Assembly: GCA_011391255.1 (NCBI GenBank)
Contig: JAABQV010000006.1
Span: 109,044-173,043, forward strand
Direction: 5' to 3'
Length of the DNA stretch: 64,000 bases
Source: Dechloromonas sp.
Lineage (GTDB): Bacteria > Pseudomonadota > Gammaproteobacteria > Burkholderiales > Rhodocyclaceae
Under the pieces are notes generated by a model. The model was not told where the DNA came from. It made no database searches and saw only the letters and a list, made by a program, of their open reading frames with translations. Both the position numbers and the translations under genes were made by a program. Of the stretch, positions 47,538 to 55,989 are shown one piece after another (the stretch's first letter is position 1; each line of letters opens with the position of its first letter).

Positions 47538-48058
47538 CGCTTGACGAAAGTCAGAGTAATCTCGCCAAGATTGAAGCCCCATTTGCTCATATAAGAGCGG
47601 TTGAGCATGACCTTGTCGTCCATCAGGAACATCCAGTCGTCAAAATCGACATGATAGGTTTTGCCATCGACCGGCAGCGCCAGCACATAACGCCAGCGCA
47701 AGGCATTGCCGGAGACTTCGCCGATGGCTTCGCCGACGACATCATCCGCCGTGCCGATGAAGCGGCCATCGGCTTGCTTGGTCAGCGTCCACACGCGGCG
47801 CGAAGTGGTGCCGTCAGCCCATTTGAAACTTTCGTCGAGAACGCCGACATCACCGGTCCATTTGGCGTCGATGACGACATGGAAGCGTTTTTGCACTTCG
47901 CCGGAGCGCCCCTGGAAAATACCCCAAGCGTCGAGCGTACCGTTGAGGTAAGTTTTCAGGTCAAGCGCCGGCGTTTCCGCCTGGTATTGCTCAACGCCTT
48001 TGCTGGCACAACCGGTCAGGCCGACAAAAAGGGCGGCGGCAGCGAGTAAAAATTTCAT
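47534..48058 (-). CDS. DUF3833-type lipoprotein
   Basis: MKFLLAAAALFVGLTGCASKGVEQYQAETPALDLKTYLNGTLDAWGIFQGRSGEVQKRFHV; lipobox GCAS. Confidence 0.83.
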   Translation of the reverse strand: MKFLLAAAALFVGLTGCASKGVEQYQAETPALDLKTYLNGTLDAWGIFQGRSGEVQKRFHVVIDAKWTGDVGVLDESFKWADGTTSRRVWTLTKQADGRFIGTADDVVGEAIGEVSGNALRWRYVLALPVDGKTYHVDFDDWMFLMDDKVMLNRSYMSKWGFNLGEITLTFVKR

Positions 48059-48060
48059 GG

Positions 48061-49278
48061 TCAGATCTCCAGAGAATGGCGCCAGCGCCAGAGCAACAGC
48101 CCGGCCAGCGCCTTGAACAGCAACGGCAAAAGGGCATAAGCAAAAGTCAGTGCCGGCAAACCCGTAGCGCCACCCGGCAGATAGCCAAGGAGCGCCAGCA
48201 AGGGTAATGAAAGTCCGGCAGCGAGCGCCAGATTCAGTTTGGCGACGAGGTTCCAGACGCCGAAACAGGCACCGGCCTGCCCCTGGCGCTCGCCGATATC
48301 GGCAGCAATCGCCGCCGGCAAAGTCAGATCGGCGCCGAGGGCGATACCGGAAGCGAGGCAAATCAGCGCAAAGGGAATCAGATCGCCGCTGCCCAACAGG
48401 CTGGCACCGCCAAAAGCAACAATCGACAAGGCCATCGCCACCCCCCAGGCGACGACCCGCCCGTACCGCGCCGCCAGCTTGACCCACAGCGGCAGGCTCG
48501 CCGCGCCCGAGATGAAATACAGCGCGAGTAGCGGGCCACTGGCCGATTCAAGCTGCAAGACGTCGGCGACAAAGAAGAGAAAGAGTGTCGCCGGCAATGC
48601 GGCAGCGATGCCGTTGAAGACAAAAACCAGCAGCAGGCGTCGAAAGGCCTGATCGCCGATGACGCGGCGCAAACTGGGCAGCAACGGCTCGGCCGAGGCG
48701 ACAAAGTGTTGGCCGGCACTAACAAGACCAAAGGTAATCAGCGCCGCCACCAGCAATACCGGCGGCAGTATCCAGGCCAGCCGTGCAACGCCTTCAACCA
48801 TAGTGACGGCAATGACCACCGGCAAAACGGCGGCAAGAATCACGCCGATCAGGCCGAAACCTTCGCGTGCTGCGGTCAACCGCGTTCTGGTGCCGGAATT
48901 TTCGCCGATGTCGGCGCCCCAGGCCTGATAGGCGACCGATGCCGCCGAGAAGCCGATGTAGGTCAGCGCCAGCGAGCCGAGCAACCAGAGCCCGGCGTCC
49001 TGTGCCGGCGGATTGAGCAGGGCGACAAAACCAAGGGTGAAAGGAATCAGCGCCACTGCCACCATCTGCGGTCGCTTGACGCGGTCGGCCAGCCAGCCCA
49101 GCCAGGGGTCGATGCCGGCATCGAACAAGCGGGCGCCGAGCAAGATCGCGCCGAGCAGGGCGAGGTTCATGCCGGCTGCCTCGGCATAGAAGCGCGGGAC
49201 GTGCACATAGATCGGCAGGGCGGCAAAGGCCAGCGGCAGGCCGAGCAGGCCGTAAGCGAGAATGCGCCCGCCGGTCAT
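48061..49278 (-). CDS. MFS transporter (GPH/MelB-like)
   Basis: 12-TM-like ORF with LLGARLFDAGIDPWLGWLADRVKRPQMVAVALIPFTLGFVALLNPP. Confidence 0.87.
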   Translation of the reverse strand: MTGGRILAYGLLGLPLAFAALPIYVHVPRFYAEAAGMNLALLGAILLGARLFDAGIDPWLGWLADRVKRPQMVAVALIPFTLGFVALLNPPAQDAGLWLLGSLALTYIGFSAASVAYQAWGADIGENSGTRTRLTAAREGFGLIGVILAAVLPVVIAVTMVEGVARLAWILPPVLLVAALITFGLVSAGQHFVASAEPLLPSLRRVIGDQAFRRLLLVFVFNGIAAALPATLFLFFVADVLQLESASGPLLALYFISGAASLPLWVKLAARYGRVVAWGVAMALSIVAFGGASLLGSGDLIPFALICLASGIALGADLTLPAAIAADIGERQGQAGACFGVWNLVAKLNLALAAGLSLPLLALLGYLPGGATGLPALTFAYALLPLLFKALAGLLLWRWRHSLEI

Positions 49279-49279
49279 C

Positions 49280-49795
49280 TCAGCCCGGCCGCTGAAGTAG
49301 CAGCGTCCGCAATGCCGGCGCACTGGTTCGCGGATCTAACCAAATAGCGAAAAAGGCGCGGGCAAAGGCCGGATCATCAACCGCAGCAATGAAGCGGTCG
49401 TTGTAAAAGAAGCGGGCGCCTTCCGGCAGATGAACACCGACGATGCGATCACCGTCTTTGACATCCGGGAATATCTGCGCCATGCGCTCGCCCCAAATCT
49501 TGAGCGTGCCTTCATCGGCGATCTTCAAATTGCGCATCTCGGTGACGCTGGCGTCGGCAATTTTCAGCCCGTCGAGGTTGCGCTTGTAAGTCAGACCAAG
49601 CGCCAGTGGCGGCTTCAGCGGATCGTCGCCTTTTGCCCACAGGGTTGCCTCATAGACGAGAAACCCCCAGCGCCGGAACTCACCAGTGCCCCAACGCTGG
49701 AGACCGCCAGTCAGCACATCAAGGCGCGGGTTGGCTTGGGCTGCCGGCAACAAAGCCAGGCCGGCAGCCGCCAGGACAAAATCACGGCGCCGCAT
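49280..49795 (-). CDS. chalcone isomerase-like family secreted protein
   Basis: MRRRDFVLAAAGLALLPAAQA...; GFLVYEATLWAKGD...LGLTYKRNLDGLKIADASVTEMRNL. Confidence 0.8.
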   Translation of the reverse strand: MRRRDFVLAAAGLALLPAAQANPRLDVLTGGLQRWGTGEFRRWGFLVYEATLWAKGDDPLKPPLALGLTYKRNLDGLKIADASVTEMRNLKIADEGTLKIWGERMAQIFPDVKDGDRIVGVHLPEGARFFYNDRFIAAVDDPAFARAFFAIWLDPRTSAPALRTLLLQRPG

Positions 49796-50981
49796 GATCA
49801 AGCTCGAAATGAACAACGTCGACCGATCCGGCGAGGAATCCTGCCTCGCAGTAGCACAGGTACATGCGCCACAAGCGGCGGAAGGTTTCGTCAAAACCCT
49901 GGGCGGCAATCTGCGGCCATTTTTCTTCAAAACTGACCCGCCACTCAGCCAGCGTGCGCGCATAGTCGATACCAAAAGCGTATTCGTTGCGCACAATCAA
50001 GCCCTGTTTGGCGGCAGCCGCCCGGAAGGCCGAGCGCGAAGGCAGCATGCCGCCGGGGAAAACGTGCTGCTGGATGAAATCGGTGCCCTTGCGGTATTCG
50101 CCGAAAATATCGTCACGAATCGTGATGCTCTGAACCACCGCCCGGCCACCCGGCTTGAGCGCCTTTTTCAGGGTCTTGAAATAGCTCGGCCACCAGCGCT
50201 CGCCGACTGCCTCAAACATTTCAATGGAAACGATATGATCGAATTGCTCCTTGATGTCGCGATAGTCCTTCAAGAGCAAATTCGCTTCGGGCACGCGTTC
50301 CTGGGCATAGGCCAACTGCGCTGGCGACAAAGTAACGCCAGTGGTTTGAAGCCCTTCAGCAACTGCCATTTCGGCGAAACCGCCCCAGCCACAGCCGATT
50401 TCCAGCACATGCTGACCTTGCTCGGCGCCGAGCCGGCGCAGGATACGGCGATACTTGGCGCGCTGCGCCGTTTCCAGATCACCACCATCGACTGCCCGGT
50501 AGAGAGCGCTTGAGTAGCTCATGCTTGGGTCCAGCCACAGCTTGTAGAAATCATTGCCGAGATCGTAATGCGCCATGATGTTCTTGCGGCTGCCGGTCTT
50601 GCTATTATTGTTCAGCAGGTGGCGGACACGCGCCATCAGCAGCGAAGTCCAGCGACCATAGACGGCACGGCGCAGGACATCGCGGTTTTTCGCCAGCAGG
50701 GTCATCACGCCGGTCAGATCAGGGCTATCCCAGGCGCCGTCAATGTAGGCTTCAGCAAGACCGATATCGCCACGCGCGAGAATCTGGCTGAAGATGATTT
50801 CATCGTGCACGTGCATGCTGACACCGTGCTCCCCTTCGCCAAAAATCTGAATGCCGCCATCCGGCAGACGAATTTCCAGACGGCCAAAACGGATTTGCTC
50901 GAGCAGCTGAAAAACCAGCCGCGTATCACGTGCCGGAGCAGCCGCCTGACGGTCGGCCTGACGCAGAATCATGGTGTTCAT
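49782..50981 (-). CDS. cfa: cyclopropane-fatty-acyl-phospholipid synthase family methyltransferase
   Basis: NIMAHYDLGNDFYKLWLDPSMSYSSALY...VLEIGCGWGGFAEMAV...IVSIEMFEAVGERWWPSYF...FIQQHVFPGGMLPS. Confidence 0.93.
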   Translation of the reverse strand: MNTMILRQADRQAAAPARDTRLVFQLLEQIRFGRLEIRLPDGGIQIFGEGEHGVSMHVHDEIIFSQILARGDIGLAEAYIDGAWDSPDLTGVMTLLAKNRDVLRRAVYGRWTSLLMARVRHLLNNNSKTGSRKNIMAHYDLGNDFYKLWLDPSMSYSSALYRAVDGGDLETAQRAKYRRILRRLGAEQGQHVLEIGCGWGGFAEMAVAEGLQTTGVTLSPAQLAYAQERVPEANLLLKDYRDIKEQFDHIVSIEMFEAVGERWWPSYFKTLKKALKPGGRAVVQSITIRDDIFGEYRKGTDFIQQHVFPGGMLPSRSAFRAAAAKQGLIVRNEYAFGIDYARTLAEWRVSFEEKWPQIAAQGFDETFRRLWRMYLCYCEAGFLAGSVDVVHFELDHAAP

Positions 50982-51742
50982 TTTGTCGGTTCCTGTAGGG
51001 GTTGGGGAGGGGTTTTGCCGAAGAAAGGCACACCCTTGAGGTAGAGCTTGAGGGCTTGCCAGTGGATGCGGAACATCACTCCGGCAGTAAGGAAAGGCAT
51101 TTTTGCGAAGGCAGCGAACAGGCTGCGCGCAGTCCATTCACGGGCTTTGCCGGAAATCGCAGTGAGCAGAAGTTCGCCGCCGGCATCGTCGTAATCAATG
51201 CGCGCCAGCAGTGCCGGGCGCTCGAGATAGAAGCGGAAACGGTAGCTGCCCTGCACTTCGCAGAACGGCGAGACATGGAAATCCTTTCGCGCTTCAAGTA
51301 ACTGCCCATCGCTTAGCGGGCTGCGATCCGGGTTGTAGAGCAGGTAACTATGACGCCCGCCAAAGGTGTTGCTGACCTCGGCCAGCACCGCGATCAACTC
51401 GCCATCAGCGTTGCGGCAAAACCAGAGACTGACCGGATTGAAGACATAGCCGAGAACGCGCGGAAAGCATTGCAGCGTGATTTCACCGTCATCCGGCAAA
51501 CCATGTTCACGCAAGCGCGCCTGAATCCACGGCAACAAGGGGCTGCCATCGCGCGGGCCATGGTCTTTTTGGTGAAGGCTGAGCAGGTTGTTGCGGTCAA
51601 CCGAGAAAACGGCACAATTTATTGATGCCAGATCATTGACCGGCACCTGCACGTAAAAAACCGGATAGACAAAGGCATTCACCGCCGGGCGCAAGCGCCG
51701 GTGCATGACTTGGCCGATGATCAAGCGCGGCAGTGTAGCCAT
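50978..51742 (-). CDS. DUF1365 family protein
   Basis: MATLPRLIIGQVMHRRLRPAVNAFVYPVFY...PRVLGYVFNPVSLWFCRNADGELIAVLAEVSNTFGGRHSYLL. Confidence 0.92.
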   Translation of the reverse strand: MATLPRLIIGQVMHRRLRPAVNAFVYPVFYVQVPVNDLASINCAVFSVDRNNLLSLHQKDHGPRDGSPLLPWIQARLREHGLPDDGEITLQCFPRVLGYVFNPVSLWFCRNADGELIAVLAEVSNTFGGRHSYLLYNPDRSPLSDGQLLEARKDFHVSPFCEVQGSYRFRFYLERPALLARIDYDDAGGELLLTAISGKAREWTARSLFAAFAKMPFLTAGVMFRIHWQALKLYLKGVPFFGKTPPQPLQEPTK

Positions 51743-51747
51743 GATCT

Positions 51748-53061
51748 TCAGGCCTCGGCCATTTCCGGCATCTTCCGCGCCGCTGCTTTTTCCTGCCACG
51801 GCGCCTTGATGCCCATGCCATTGACGACGCGCAAGGCCGATTTCAATCCATCCTCATGGAAGCCATAACTGCCCCAGGCACCGGCCAGCCAAATACCGTT
51901 CTCACCCTGCACTTCAGGCAGGCGCTGCTGGGCAGCGATGGCCGGGCCGTCAAAGATCGGATGGGCGTATTCAAATTCGGCAATCACCTTAGCCGGATCT
52001 GGCTCGCGTGCCGGATTCAGGGTAACCACAACCGGCGTCTCGAAGGGCAGGGGCTGCAGTTTATTGATCAGGTAAGAAACCGCCACCGGCTGCTCGCCGG
52101 GCTCGCCGCTGCCGGCAAAGTAATTCCACGCCGACCACAGCTTCTTGTCGCGTGGCAGCAGGGTTTCATCGGTATGCAGCAAGGCGCGGTTGGGCTGATA
52201 ACGGATCGCCGAAAGGATTTCGCGCTGCGCATCACTAGCCGAATAACCAAGAATCGCCAGGGACTGGTCGCTGTGGCAAGCCATCACTACCTGATCAAAA
52301 AGCTCATTTCCACCGGCGTGCGTCACGCGCAACTGCCTCTCCTCGCGACGCACGGCGCTGACCGGGCATTGCAGACGGATATCATCGAGTTGTTCGGCAA
52401 TCCGCCACACGTATTGACGTCCGCCGCCTTTGACCGTGCGCCACAGCGGCCGGTCAAAAATCTGCAGCAAACCGTGGTTCTGGCAAAATTGAACAAAGGT
52501 GGCGAGCGGCGTATCGAGCATCTGGCCGGTCGGGCACGACCAAATAGCCGCTGCCATCGGCAGTAAATACCACTCCGAGAAGGCGCTGGCGTAACGCCCT
52601 TGCTGCAAAAATTCACGTAGGCTGCGCTCATTGCCGGGGTTAGCTGCCAGCCAGGCAACGCTCTCGCGATTGAAGCGCAGGATATCGGCGAGCATCGCCC
52701 AGAACTGACGGCGGACGAGATTGCGCTTCTGACCAAAAACAGTCGCCAGGCTGCTGCCGGCCCATTCAATATCGGGATTTTCAAGGCTAACGGCGAACGA
52801 CATTTCGGTTTCAACGCTCTCCACCCCCAGCAGATCGAACATCGCGATCAGGTTGGGATAGGTTTTTTCATTGAAGACCAGAAAGCCGGTATCGACCGGA
52901 TGAGTTTTTCCCTCGATTTCGACGTCGACCGTATTGGTGTGACCGCCGAGGTAAGAGCCCGCCTCAAACAGGGTCACCTGATGATCACGACTCAGTAGCC
53001 AGGCGCTAGCCAGACCCGAAATCCCGGCGCCGACCACTGCGATTTTTTGTCCGCGTTGCAT
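51748..53061 (-). CDS. FAD-dependent amine oxidoreductase-like protein
   Basis: KIAVVGAGISGLASAWLLSRDHQVTLFEAGSYLGGHTNTVDVEIEG; located between DUF1365 and folE2. Confidence 0.92.
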   Translation of the reverse strand: MQRGQKIAVVGAGISGLASAWLLSRDHQVTLFEAGSYLGGHTNTVDVEIEGKTHPVDTGFLVFNEKTYPNLIAMFDLLGVESVETEMSFAVSLENPDIEWAGSSLATVFGQKRNLVRRQFWAMLADILRFNRESVAWLAANPGNERSLREFLQQGRYASAFSEWYLLPMAAAIWSCPTGQMLDTPLATFVQFCQNHGLLQIFDRPLWRTVKGGGRQYVWRIAEQLDDIRLQCPVSAVRREERQLRVTHAGGNELFDQVVMACHSDQSLAILGYSASDAQREILSAIRYQPNRALLHTDETLLPRDKKLWSAWNYFAGSGEPGEQPVAVSYLINKLQPLPFETPVVVTLNPAREPDPAKVIAEFEYAHPIFDGPAIAAQQRLPEVQGENGIWLAGAWGSYGFHEDGLKSALRVVNGMGIKAPWQEKAAARKMPEMAEA

Positions 53062-53070
53062 AGTGCCTCC

Positions 53071-53871
53071 CTAGGCGTTTGTGCCAAAAATTTCGGCGTA
53101 GGCGGAGTGGTTATGGATTGACTCAAAATTCTCGGAGGCAACCTTCCATTGGACGATGCGCGGCTCTTTCATCAGCCGCAGGGCAATGTCTCGCACCAGG
53201 TCTTCGACGAATTTCGGGTTGTCGTAAGCGCGCTCGGTCACCCATTTTTCATCTGGGCGCTTGAGCAGGCCAAAGACCTCGCACGAAGCCTCTTCTTCGG
53301 CCATTAGAACGAGTTCCTCAATTGCCATCAGCGAATTCAGTTTGGCTTCGATAGTGATGTGGGAGCGCTGGTTGTGCGCGCCATACTCGGAAATCTTCTT
53401 CGAACATGGGCACAGGCTGGTTACCGGGGCAACCACCCGCAGCGTCAGCTCCGGATGGCGGTCGACGGTTTTTTCGATGACCAGACTGACGTCATAATCG
53501 AGCAGGCTTTCAACCCCTGAAACCGGCGCTGCCTTGCGAATAAAGTACGGAAAAGCAATGTCGATGCGCCCGCTTTTGGCATCCAGGCGTAGCAACATTT
53601 CTTCCAGCATGCGGAACAAGCCGTCCTGAGTCAGCAAACCCTTGCGCCCTTCAAGCAATTCGACAAAGCGCGACATGTGCGTACCCTTGACCTCTGGCGG
53701 CAGCCCCACCGACATGCTCAGATTGGCGACAGTACCGAAGGCCTCACCACTAGCCATCTCGATTTGCATCGGGTAGCGCAATCCTTTGACGCCAACCTGC
53801 TGGATCGCCAGGCTGCGCAGATCGGCGAAGGCTTGCACATCGGGCAGATGGAATTTTTCAGGTGCATTCAT
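53071..53871 (-). CDS. folE2: GTP cyclohydrolase FolE2
   Basis: [14 protein letters not shown]...[13 protein letters not shown]...[29 protein letters not shown]. Confidence 0.95.
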   Translation of the reverse strand: MNAPEKFHLPDVQAFADLRSLAIQQVGVKGLRYPMQIEMASGEAFGTVANLSMSVGLPPEVKGTHMSRFVELLEGRKGLLTQDGLFRMLEEMLLRLDAKSGRIDIAFPYFIRKAAPVSGVESLLDYDVSLVIEKTVDRHPELTLRVVAPVTSLCPCSKKISEYGAHNQRSHITIEAKLNSLMAIEELVLMAEEEASCEVFGLLKRPDEKWVTERAYDNPKFVEDLVRDIALRLMKEPRIVQWKVASENFESIHNHSAYAEIFGTNA

Positions 53872-53900
53872 GGGTCTTACTCCTTGGGCAGAGGGGCGGG

Positions 53901-54458
53901 TTATTTGAGATATTCGTCGATCTTCTTCAGCAAGTCACGATCATCCGGCGAAGTCATCGAGCCGAAAGCAGCAACCTGGGTGGCATCGCGATTAATCAGA
54001 TACTTGTGAAAGTTCCAGCGCGGCTTGCTACCGGTGATCTCGCGCAACTTGATGTAAAAAGGGTTGGCCTTGTCACCCTTGACGACGCTCTTGGCCATCA
54101 TCGGAAACTCGACGCCATAAGTCAGCCGGCAAAAATCGGCAATCTCCTTGCTACCACCCGGCTCCTGCGAGCCAAAGTCGTTGGAAGGAAAGCCGATCAC
54201 CACCAGACCTTTGTCCTTCTGGCGGGCATAAAGTTTCTCCAGCCCATCGTATTGCGAAGTGAATCCGCAATAACTGGCCGTATTGACCACCAGAATGACC
54301 TTGCCCTGATACTGACATAGCGATTGCGGCTTGCCATCTATAAGATTTGGAAAGCTGTGGTTCAGCAACGCCGGGCACTCGCCGGCAAGCGTCGGAGAGA
54401 CGACCCCGACAGAAAGCAGGCCGGCGATCCCAAAATACTTTTTTAGTGCAGAAATCAT
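53901..54458 (-). CDS. glutathione peroxidase-family protein
   Basis: [48 protein letters not shown]...[15 protein letters not shown]-like. Confidence 0.93.
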   Translation of the reverse strand: MISALKKYFGIAGLLSVGVVSPTLAGECPALLNHSFPNLIDGKPQSLCQYQGKVILVVNTASYCGFTSQYDGLEKLYARQKDKGLVVIGFPSNDFGSQEPGGSKEIADFCRLTYGVEFPMMAKSVVKGDKANPFYIKLREITGSKPRWNFHKYLINRDATQVAAFGSMTSPDDRDLLKKIDEYLK

Positions 54459-54459
54459 T

Positions 54460-54548
54460 TTTGTCCTAGACAAATTGTTTGCTTAATCGTAAGATAGCAA
54501 TCAAAGACTCCCTTGTCAACGGTTTGTCTAACTTTTGTTTAGGACAAA
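54460..54548. promoter_or_regulatory. divergent promoter region with two palindromic operator candidates
   Basis: TTTGTCCTAGACAAA (54460-54474) and TTTGTCTAA...TTTAGGACAAA (54523-54548) flank the gap between divergent gpx and merR-type genes. Confidence 0.7.
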
Positions 54549-54549
54549 T

Positions 54550-55461
54550 ATGGAAAATATTCATTTCAGCATCGCCGTTGTCGAACGTGACACAGGCCTC
54601 TCAAAAGACGTCCTGCGCATGTGGGAGAGACGTTACGGATTTCCTGACCCACAACGCGACGCCAATGGCGAGCGCGCCTATCCAAGTGCTCAGGTTGAGC
54701 GCCTGCGCTTGATCAAGCGACTCATGGATCAAGGCCACCGGCCGGGCAAACTCATGAACACCAGCGACGAAGAGCTCGGGGCGATGGCTCCGCGCCGTCC
54801 ACAGGTACCTCAAGAGACGAACGGCAGCTCGCCGGCTGAGCTCAATAGTCTGCTTGACCTGATCAAGGGGCACGACGCTGCAGGCTATCAGCAAGCAATG
54901 CAGCAACGGCTGGCGCGCCAAGGAATGCAACGTTTTGTCCAGGACACCGTTGCGCCGCTCACCCGCCGCGTCGGTGAAGCATGGGAGGAAGGTAGTTTCG
55001 AGGTTTTCGAAGAACATCTGTTTACCGAGCTGACCAAACGTCTGCTACGCCAGGCCATTGCAACCTTGCCCGGCAACCAGCGCTCACCACGCGTCTTGCT
55101 AACCAGCGTACCTGACGAGCCGCATGTGATTGGTCTCCTGATGGTCGAGGCGCTATTCACCCTCGAAGGTGCTGATTGCATCCCGCTCGGAACCCAGATG
55201 CCACTACTGGAAATCGCCCGCGCAGCTGGCGCCCATCAGGCAGATATCGTTGCCCTCTCATTTTCGATTGCCTTCCCGCATCGACAAATACCCGGCCTGT
55301 TACAACAACTGCGCATGGTTCTGCCAGCCACCACCGGGCTCTGGGTTGGCGGCGGCGGCGCCTCACGACTCAACAAGATCGACGGTGTAAATCTGCTTGG
55401 CTCACTGGATGAAGCAATTTCTGCGATCACTCGATGGCGGGAAGAACAACGCACCGTTTAG
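54550..55461 (+). CDS. MerR-family regulator with B12-binding domain (LitR/CarH-type)
   Basis: FSIAVVERDTGLSKDVLRMWERRYGFPDPQRDANGERAYPSAQVERLRLIKRLMDQGHRPGKLM; W-EEGSFEVFE-EH (Wx9EH) and EPHVIG (ExHxxG) cobalamin motifs. Confidence 0.92.
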   Translation: MENIHFSIAVVERDTGLSKDVLRMWERRYGFPDPQRDANGERAYPSAQVERLRLIKRLMDQGHRPGKLMNTSDEELGAMAPRRPQVPQETNGSSPAELNSLLDLIKGHDAAGYQQAMQQRLARQGMQRFVQDTVAPLTRRVGEAWEEGSFEVFEEHLFTELTKRLLRQAIATLPGNQRSPRVLLTSVPDEPHVIGLLMVEALFTLEGADCIPLGTQMPLLEIARAAGAHQADIVALSFSIAFPHRQIPGLLQQLRMVLPATTGLWVGGGGASRLNKIDGVNLLGSLDEAISAITRWREEQRTV

Positions 55462-55500
55462 GCTCTAAAATGGCGTTTTGACCGTTTTCAGTTTAATCAA

Positions 55501-55989
55501 ATGACCTACGCCGGCCCCAGCTTTGAAACAAAAATATGCCCGCCCGGGCAGTTGACCGCAACAGTTGCCAAAATTGCCCGGCCGCTGGTATTTACCAATG
55601 GCTGTTTCGATATTTTGCATCGCGGCCATGTCACCTATCTGGCGCAAGCCGCCGCGCTCGGCGCCAGCATGGTCGTCGCGCTCAACAGCGATGCTTCGGT
55701 CAAGCGACTCGGCAAGGGCGATGATCGTCCGGTCAATGGCCTGGCGGATCGCCTGGCGGTGATGGCCTCACTCGGCTGCGTTGCGCTGGTCACCTGGTTT
55801 GATGAAGACACACCACTCCAGCGCATTCTCGAATGCCGGCCGGAGATTCTGGTCAAAGGCGGCGACTGGCCGGTCGAAAAAATCGTTGGCTACAGCGAAG
55901 TGCTGGACTGGGGAGGAACGGTGCATTCCATTCCCTTTATCCATCAAAAATCGACCACCGCACTGCTGGAAACAATCCGCCGCTTATAA
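55501..55989 (+). CDS. rfaE2: D-glycero-beta-D-manno-heptose 1-phosphate adenylyltransferase
   Basis: LVFTNGCFDILHRGHVTYLAQAAALGASMVVALNSDASVKRLGKGDDRPVNG...GGDWPVEKIVG. Confidence 0.93.
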   Translation: MTYAGPSFETKICPPGQLTATVAKIARPLVFTNGCFDILHRGHVTYLAQAAALGASMVVALNSDASVKRLGKGDDRPVNGLADRLAVMASLGCVALVTWFDEDTPLQRILECRPEILVKGGDWPVEKIVGYSEVLDWGGTVHSIPFIHQKSTTALLETIRRL

